NCBI GenBank assembly: GCA_964507445.1
Contig: CAZDQF010000012.1
Location: 92,747-156,746 of the forward strand
Direction: 5' to 3'
From: GCA-2683135 sp964507445
GTDB lineage: Bacteria; Planctomycetota; GCA-002687715
DNA length: 64,000 nt
Below the pieces are notes generated by a model. That model was not told the DNA's origin. It ran no database searches and saw only the letters and a program-made list of their open reading frames with translations. Below are positions 58,291-64,000 of this stretch, piece after piece. Numbering within the stretch: position 1 is the stretch's first letter; every line of letters begins with the position of its first letter. Made by a program: the position numbers and the translations under genes.

Positions 58291-60927
58291 ATGAAGACCG
58301 CGACCGAGATCAGAGGCGAGTTCCTGGAGTTCTTCCGGCAGCGAGGCCATCGCATCGTCCCTTCAGCTCCGGTGTTCCCCCAGGACGATCCGACGTTGTT
58401 GTTCACGAACGCGGGCATGAACCAGTTCAAGGACGTCTTCCTTGGCACGGGAACGCGCGACTACTCTCGGGCCGCTGACACGCAGAAGTGCATCCGGGTC
58501 TCGGGCAAGCACAACGACCTGGAAGAGGTCGGCGTCGATACTTACCACCACACCTTCTTCGAGATGCTGGGTAACTGGTCTTTTGGGGACTACTTCAAGA
58601 AGGAGGCCATCGCCTGGGCGTGGGAGTTGTTGACCGACGTTTGGGGGCTGGAGAAGGACCGGCTCTGGGTCACGGTGTTCGGCGGTGACGAGGCGGACGG
58701 CCTGCCGGCGGACGAGGAGGCTGCGGAGCTCTGGGCGTCGGAGACCGACATCGACCCGTCACGCATCCTCCGCTTCGGCAAGAAGGACAACTTCTGGGAG
58801 ATGGGTGACACGGGGCCTTGCGGGCCCTGCACCGAGATCCATATCGATCGGGGCGGTCCCGGGGCCAACCCGGACGACGGGGCGGACCTTGAGCGCGGTG
58901 TCAACGCCGGCAACGAGCGCTTCATCGAGCTGTGGAACAACGTCTTCATCCAGTTCAATCGCAAGGAAGACGGGAGCCTCGAGGAGCTTCCCGCTACCCA
59001 CGTGGACACCGGGATGGGCTTTGAGCGCGTGGTCGCCGTGCTCCAGAACAAGTCGTCGAACTATGACACGGACGTGTTCACCCCCATCTTCGCCAAGATC
59101 AGTGAGGTCACCGGCCGCACCTATGGCGGCACCATGGAGGACGCGGACATCGCGTTCCGCGTCATCGCCGACCACGTCCGCGCCGTGACCGCGGCCCTGG
59201 CGGACTCGGCCCTCCCCAAGAACGAGGGCAGGGGCTACGTGTTGCGGCGCCTGATCCGGCGTGCGGCCCGCTACGGACGCCAGGCGCTGGGGATGAAGGA
59301 GCCGTTCATCTACAAGCTGGTGCCCACGGTGGCGGAGGTGCTCGGGGATGCGTTCCCGGAGATGCGGGAGCGTCAGGGCCACGTGGCCCACGTCATGCAG
59401 TCAGAAGAGGCATCGTTCGCCGTCACCCTGGACAAGGGCCTGGGGATGTTCGAAGACCTGGCTACCAAGATGCTCAGCGAGGGCATGCAGACCATCCCGG
59501 GGGAGGCCGCCTTTGATCTCTACGCCACCTATGGGTTCCCCAGGGATCTGGTGGAGTTGATGGCGCGGGAGCGCGTGATGACCGTGGACTCCCAGGGATG
59601 GGATCGGGCGGAGCGCGATCACGTCGCGGCCAGCCGCAGCGAGCGCAAGGGCTGGGTCGTGGACCCCTCGGAGCTCGGTGACCTTGCCGCGACGGAGAGC
59701 CTGTGCCACGAGGGCACGGAGTCCTCTGCGAGGCCCCTCAAGCTCATCGACGACAAGGCCCTCATCCTGGACCGGACGCCGTTCTACGCGGAGTCCGGGG
59801 GGCAGGTCGGGGATACGGGGACGGTGGCTGCCGAGGGGTTCCGGTTCCGCGTTGACGACACGCGCAAGATGGGGGACTCCGTGGTCCATCTGGGTGGCTT
59901 GGAAGAAGGTGATGGGAGCCGTCTGCCGGCCGAGGTCCAGTGTCGCGTGGACACGGAGCGTCGCCTGCGGATCATGGCCAATCACACCGCCACCCACCTG
60001 TTGCACGGGGCTCTCAAGGATGTGCTCGGCGGCCACGCTACCCAGCAGGGTTCCCTGGTGGCTCCGGACCGTCTGCGCTTTGACGTGACCCACCCCAAGG
60101 CCATCACCGCCGAGCAGTTGGAGGAGATCGAGCGCATCGTCAATGAACAGATCTCGGGCGCGACCGGACTGCAGACCACGGTGGAGAACCTGGAAGAAGC
60201 CAAGTCCCGCGGCGTCACGGCGTTGTTCGGTGAGAAGTACGAGGACGACGTGCGCGTGGTGGACATCGGCGGTTACTCCACGGAGCTGTGCGGTGGCACC
60301 CATTGCGCCAACACGGGTCAGGTGGGGGCCTTCGCCATCACCGTGGAGACCGCGGTCCAGGCGGGTGTGCGGCGGTTGGAGGCGGTGACCCGCGACGCGG
60401 CGATCCTGAGAATGCAGGAGCAGCGGCGTGTCCTGCGTCAGGCGGCGAGCGCCCTGAAGGCGCCCGAGTCCGACGTCGTGGAGCGCATCCAGACGCTTCA
60501 GAAGCAGCTCAAGGAACTGAAGAAAGGGAGCTCCAAGCAGTCCAGGTCGGATGTGGGCGCGCTGGCGTCTTCCCTCCTGGAGCAGGGAGCGAAGGTGGGG
60601 GACGCCATCGTCGTGGCGGGCACCGTGGACATCGGCCCCAAGGAGGTGCAACTGCTCTGCGACGCGCTGAAGAACTCCAAGGCCTCCGCCTGCGGCGTCA
60701 TCGGGGTGTCCGCCGGAGGGAAGGCGATCCTGGCGGCGTTCGCCACCAAGGGTCTGGCCGGGAGCCGCGTCCATGCCGGCAACGTGGTCCGTGAGATCGC
60801 CAGCATGGTGGGGGGCGGCGGCGGCGGGCGACCGGACTTCGCACAGGCGGGCGGTAAGGACCCGTCCGGCCTGGAGGCCGCCCTCGCCGAGGGGCGCAAG
60901 CTCATGACCGCGGCGTTGGAGGGGTGA
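58291..60927 (+). CDS. alaS: Alanyl-tRNA synthetase
   Basis: 878 residues, full length. It charges tRNA-Ala and edits mischarged Ser and Gly. The catalytic core has RGEFLEFFRQRGHRIVPSAP, FTNAGMNQFKDVFLG, QKCIRVSGKHNDLEEVG and FEMLGNWSFGDYFK. The editing domain shows HTATHLLHGAL and CGGTHCANTG (zinc residues). The C-terminal oligomerisation domain ends with GGGGGGRPDFAQAGG. The start is fixed by the conserved second residues (MKTATEIRGEFLEFF) and lies 8 bp after the PDZ protein. Confidence 0.98.
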   Translation: MKTATEIRGEFLEFFRQRGHRIVPSAPVFPQDDPTLLFTNAGMNQFKDVFLGTGTRDYSRAADTQKCIRVSGKHNDLEEVGVDTYHHTFFEMLGNWSFGDYFKKEAIAWAWELLTDVWGLEKDRLWVTVFGGDEADGLPADEEAAELWASETDIDPSRILRFGKKDNFWEMGDTGPCGPCTEIHIDRGGPGANPDDGADLERGVNAGNERFIELWNNVFIQFNRKEDGSLEELPATHVDTGMGFERVVAVLQNKSSNYDTDVFTPIFAKISEVTGRTYGGTMEDADIAFRVIADHVRAVTAALADSALPKNEGRGYVLRRLIRRAARYGRQALGMKEPFIYKLVPTVAEVLGDAFPEMRERQGHVAHVMQSEEASFAVTLDKGLGMFEDLATKMLSEGMQTIPGEAAFDLYATYGFPRDLVELMARERVMTVDSQGWDRAERDHVAASRSERKGWVVDPSELGDLAATESLCHEGTESSARPLKLIDDKALILDRTPFYAESGGQVGDTGTVAAEGFRFRVDDTRKMGDSVVHLGGLEEGDGSRLPAEVQCRVDTERRLRIMANHTATHLLHGALKDVLGGHATQQGSLVAPDRLRFDVTHPKAITAEQLEEIERIVNEQISGATGLQTTVENLEEAKSRGVTALFGEKYEDDVRVVDIGGYSTELCGGTHCANTGQVGAFAITVETAVQAGVRRLEAVTRDAAILRMQEQRRVLRQAASALKAPESDVVERIQTLQKQLKELKKGSSKQSRSDVGALASSLLEQGAKVGDAIVVAGTVDIGPKEVQLLCDALKNSKASACGVIGVSAGGKAILAAFATKGLAGSRVHAGNVVREIASMVGGGGGGRPDFAQAGGKDPSGLEAALAEGRKLMTAALEG

Positions 60928-61117
60928 CCGGGGCCAATGACCGCCGCCCGGTGAGCCCTGCTTTTTGCGCCTGACTTCACAGTTCCTTAGCGTCCTCGGT
61001 TAGCCTCTTGGCGGGCCGGGGGGCCTGCGACGCTGCGACGAAAGACCGGGGAAGAGGGGAGTCCCTGGGTTCGTGCGCACCGCGCTGCCGCGCCCTCGGC
61101 TGCCGGAGTCACCGCAC

Positions 61118-64000
61118 ATGCTCGCCGTAGATATTGATCGAGGGCAGACCGTCCGTTTGCCGTCCCTGGTCTTCCTCTGCCTCTTCACCTTGCCCACGTG
61201 GGCGCAGCCACCGGCGGGTTACTACAGCACCGTGGATGTGAGCAGCCCTGCCGCCCTGAGGGCCACCCTTCACGCGGTGATCGACGACCACCAGCGCTAC
61301 TCCTACACGTCGTCTTCCACGGATACGTGGGACATCCTGGAGCAGGCGGATCAGGACCCGTCCAATCCGGGGCGGATCCTCGACGTGTACCGGAACGAGA
61401 GCTACTCCAAGGCCGGGGGTGGAAACGCCAACTACAACCGCGAGCACACCTGGCCCAAGTCCTACGGCTTCCCAAACGACAACAGCTCCAACTACCCCTA
61501 CACGGACTGTCATCAGTTGATGCTGTGCGACTCCTCCTACAACAGCTCGAGGGGGAACAGGCCCTTCCGTTACTGTGCCTCCGGTTGCAGCGAGCTGCCC
61601 ACGGTCTCCACCAACGGCAGCGGGGGCAACGGCGGGGCCTACCCCGGTGACTCGAACTGGGCCTCCGGTTTCAACACCAGCGGCACCTGGGAGACGTGGG
61701 CCGGCAGACGAGGTGATGTGGCCCGAGCCCTGCTGTACCTGGACGTGCGTTACGAGGGCGGTACTCACTCCGTCACCGGCGCGCCGGAGCCGGATCTCAT
61801 CCTCACGGACTCGGAGGCCCTCATCGCCGCCTCCAACACGGGCAACAACGAGGCCGTGGCCTACATGGGCATGCTCTCCGTCCTGCTCCAGTGGCACCTG
61901 GAAGATCCAGTGGACGACCGGGAGAGGGATCGCAACGATGTGGTCTTCTCCTATCAGGGGAACCGGAATCCGTTCGTGGATCATCCGGAGTGGGTCACCT
62001 GCCTGTTCTCCGGTTCCTGTGGCGGCGGCGGCACCCCGGCGGCACCCACCGGGCTGACCGCGACGGCCGGAACGGCGCTCGTGGACCTCACCTGGAACCC
62101 CAGCGCCACCGCCGCGCTCAACGGCTACAACGTCTACAGGTCCGGCACGGCCGGGGGACCCTATGGGCTCCTGACCGCTTCTCCCGTGAGCGGGCTGCTC
62201 TACACCGACACGGCGGTGAGCCCGGGCTCCACGTATCACTACGTGACCACCGCCGTCGGCATCTCCGGTGCCGAGTCCCCGGTCAGCAACGAGGCCTCCG
62301 CCACCCTCACCGGCGCCCCTCCCTCGGGGTTGCCATGGATCAACGAGCTCCACTATGACAACTCCGGAGGTGACACCGGTGAGTTCGTCGAGATCGCCGG
62401 TCCGGCCGGCCTGGACCTCTCCGGTTACCGGGTGGTGGGCTACAACGGCAACGGCGGCGGCGAGTACAAGACCGTGAACCTCTCCGGCGTCCTGCCCGAT
62501 CAGGGTGGTTGTGTGGGCACCCTGAGCTTCGCCTTCTCCTCCATGCAGAACGGCGCGCCGGACGGGCTCGTCCTGGCGGACCCGTCGGACCTGGTGCTGG
62601 AGTTCATCAGCTACGAGGGGACCTTCACCGCAACCGGTGGCGTGGCCTCGGGCATGCTGTCCATCGACATCGGCGTCAGCGAGTCCAGCTCCACCCCGGT
62701 AGGTTGGTCGCTGCAGTTGGCGGGGACGGGGGCGGACCGCCCGGCCTTCTCCTGGCAGGCGGCGGCGCAGGAGACGCCTGGCGTCCCCAACAACGGGCAG
62801 GTCTTCAGCGGCGGTTGCGGTGGTGATGTGACGCCTCCGGATCCTCCCGCTGGTCTCGCGGCGGTCGCTGGAGACGGGGAGATCTCGCTCTCCTGGAGCC
62901 CCAACACGGAGCCGGACTTCGACGGCTACATCGTGTACCGAGGGGTTGCCACAGGCGGCCCCTACACCCAGTTGAATGGGCAACTCCTCACCGCGGTCTC
63001 CTACGTGGACTCCGGTCTGGCGAACGGGACCACGTACCACTACGTGGTGACCGCCGTGGACACGTCGGGGAACGAGAGCGCGACCAGCGCCGAGGTGTCG
63101 GCGACGCCGACGGATCTGACGCCTCCCGCGTCTCCCATCGGGCTGGTGGCCACCGCTGGAGACGGCGTGGTCTCCCTTGACTGGCTGGACAACGGAGAGG
63201 GCGATCTGGCGGGCTACAACCTCTATCGCGGCGGTTCGTCCGGAGGTCCTTACGCTTCCGTCACCGTCGCCCCGTTCTCCTCCAGCGCCTTTGTCGACAC
63301 CACCGTCAACAACGGCAGCACCTACCACTACGTGGCGACCGCCGTGGACACCTCGGGCAACGAGAGCGGATTCAGCGCCGAGGTGAGCGCCACACCCCAG
63401 ACCTCTGCGCCGGTGGCGGCGTTCTCCGGGACGCCCACCAGCGGCACGGCGCCGTTGACGGTGTCGTTCAGCGACCAGAGCACGGGTGCGGTGACCTCGT
63501 GGGCGTGGAACTTCGGCGACGGGAACACCTCGTCGGCGCAGAACCCGAGCCACACCTACACCACGCCTGGTAACTACACGGTGTCGTTGACCGCTACCGG
63601 GCCTGGGGGTTCGGACACGGCCACCCAGGTCGGGTTCGTCACGGTCGTGGAGCCTGCTCCGGTGGCGGCGTTCTCCGGGACGCCCACCAGCGGCACGGCG
63701 CCGTTGACGGTGTCGTTCAGCGACCAGAGCACGGGTGCGGTGACCTCGTGGGCGTGGAACTTCGGCGACGGGAACACCTCGTCGGCGCAGAACCCGAGCC
63801 ACACCTACACCACGCCTGGTAACTACACGGTGTCGTTGACCGCTACCGGGCCTGGGGGTTCGGACACGGCCACCCAGGTCGGGTTCGTCACGGTCGTGGA
63901 GCCTGCTCCGGTGGCGGCGTTCTCCGGGACGCCCACCAGCGGCACGGCGCCGTTGACGGTGTCGTTCAGCGACCAGAGCACGGGTGCGGTGACCTCGTGG
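61118..64000 (+). CDS. Exported EndA-type nuclease with FN3, lamin-tail-like and PKD domains, cut by the right edge
   Basis: 961 codons are visible and continue past 64000. The N-terminus (RLPSLVFLCLFTLPTWAQ) is an export signal. Residues 30-300 resemble endonuclease I (EndA/BsaI-like), with the catalytic NREHTWPKSYGFP (about 107-119) and DCHQLMLC...NSSRGNRPF. Domain order then: FN3 (about 305-398), a lamin-tail-like domain (403-564, INELHYDNSGGDTGEFVEIAG), FN3 (569-667), FN3 (667-763) and PKD domains from 764 on (FSDQSTGAVTSWAWNFGDG). ATG 61118 has GGAG 10 nt upstream, and GTG 61073 is also in frame. It probably degrades extracellular DNA at the cell surface. TAGCCT at 61001 may be its -10 element. 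Confidence 0.88.
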   Translation, partial: MLAVDIDRGQTVRLPSLVFLCLFTLPTWAQPPAGYYSTVDVSSPAALRATLHAVIDDHQRYSYTSSSTDTWDILEQADQDPSNPGRILDVYRNESYSKAGGGNANYNREHTWPKSYGFPNDNSSNYPYTDCHQLMLCDSSYNSSRGNRPFRYCASGCSELPTVSTNGSGGNGGAYPGDSNWASGFNTSGTWETWAGRRGDVARALLYLDVRYEGGTHSVTGAPEPDLILTDSEALIAASNTGNNEAVAYMGMLSVLLQWHLEDPVDDRERDRNDVVFSYQGNRNPFVDHPEWVTCLFSGSCGGGGTPAAPTGLTATAGTALVDLTWNPSATAALNGYNVYRSGTAGGPYGLLTASPVSGLLYTDTAVSPGSTYHYVTTAVGISGAESPVSNEASATLTGAPPSGLPWINELHYDNSGGDTGEFVEIAGPAGLDLSGYRVVGYNGNGGGEYKTVNLSGVLPDQGGCVGTLSFAFSSMQNGAPDGLVLADPSDLVLEFISYEGTFTATGGVASGMLSIDIGVSESSSTPVGWSLQLAGTGADRPAFSWQAAAQETPGVPNNGQVFSGGCGGDVTPPDPPAGLAAVAGDGEISLSWSPNTEPDFDGYIVYRGVATGGPYTQLNGQLLTAVSYVDSGLANGTTYHYVVTAVDTSGNESATSAEVSATPTDLTPPASPIGLVATAGDGVVSLDWLDNGEGDLAGYNLYRGGSSGGPYASVTVAPFSSSAFVDTTVNNGSTYHYVATAVDTSGNESGFSAEVSATPQTSAPVAAFSGTPTSGTAPLTVSFSDQSTGAVTSWAWNFGDGNTSSAQNPSHTYTTPGNYTVSLTATGPGGSDTATQVGFVTVVEPAPVAAFSGTPTSGTAPLTVSFSDQSTGAVTSWAWNFGDGNTSSAQNPSHTYTTPGNYTVSLTATGPGGSDTATQVGFVTVVEPAPVAAFSGTPTSGTAPLTVSFSDQSTGAVTSW
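63412..64000 (+). repeat. Tandem 249-bp PKD-domain repeats, identical at DNA level
   Basis: Copies run 63412-63660, 63661-63909 and 63910 to the edge. They appear identical base for base over the compared length, including third-codon positions. Each encodes one 83-residue PKD domain. The number of further copies beyond the edge cannot be seen. The array probably arose by recent duplication or is kept alike by gene conversion. Confidence 0.93.

Noticed and set aside
61109..63802. An 897-codon open frame on the minus strand
   Set aside because: It is antisense to the nuclease gene, is dominated by Arg, Gly and Val, has no recognisable domain and reflects codon bias of the plus-strand gene. 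The plus-strand frame has clear EndA, FN3 and PKD domains.
63412..64000. CRISPR-like or mobile repeat array
   Set aside because: The units are 249 bp, contiguous and in frame as PKD domains, so this is a protein repeat.

Overview
The window looks like bacterial chromosome with very high GC (about two-thirds), dense coding and short gaps. I see no rRNA, tRNA, CRISPR array, insertion sequence or prophage. The best taxonomic guess is Planctomycetota, perhaps an uncultured marine or freshwater lineage. This rests on several very large exported proteins that end in one related C-terminal module, on an ECF sigma factor, and on a dispersed murE-murD pair. It comes from family recognition without a search, at roughly 60% confidence. 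murE carries the DNPR motif expected for a meso-diaminopimelate cell wall.

Layout. 1-7.4 kb: two tandem paralogous exported trypsin-like proteases, the first cut by the left edge and the second carrying a TIG-domain array. 7.6-14.1 kb: a leftward lipid operon with overlapping genes (PaaK-like CoA ligase, patatin-like lipase, fadJ-like, fadI-like), preceded by an ECF sigma factor. 14.1-18.3 kb: an intergenic region with a strong terminator and a possible small RNA, then an SLC13/TrkA-C permease, a PlsC-like acyltransferase, YqgE/AlgH and an unknown protein. 18.3-24.2 kb, leftward: a YyaL/DUF255 thioredoxin-fold protein, a large M14 carboxypeptidase and a membrane protein. 24.3-28.1 kb: a ThiF/MoeB-like E1 enzyme converging on a glycine-rich surface protein with 23 consecutive glycines. 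28.5-33.8 kb: QueD with a long N-terminal extension, MutS, and a GMC oxidoreductase with its small subunit. 33.9-36 kb: two exported proteins of unknown function. 36-43.3 kb: glycogen debranching enzyme, MurE, MurD, a small exported protein and pyruvate kinase. 43.5-48.4 kb: a YqiJ/YqiK-like (OB-fold plus flotillin) pair converging on a MoxR-type ATPase/VWA pair. 48.5-53.5 kb: a DUF1028 exported protein converging on a subtilisin-like protease. 53.6-61 kb: PadR, AroC, a BNR-propeller lipoprotein, an FAH-family enzyme, a ChaN-PDZ fusion and AlaS. 61.1 kb to the right edge: an exported EndA-type nuclease with FN3, lamin-tail-like and DNA-identical PKD repeats.

Two patterns cross gene boundaries. 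First, at least seven genes have a TAnnnT hexamer ending 6-7 nt before the start codon and no usable Shine-Dalgarno sequence, which points to widespread leaderless transcription. Second, five exported proteins with unrelated N-termini (trypsin-like protease, M14, a small unknown protein, DUF1028, S8) end in a similar beta-rich module of about 110-140 residues, a plausible surface-sorting or export module. Two short stretches (about 33.19-33.30 kb and 50.06-50.11 kb) look like consensus errors and should be treated with caution.
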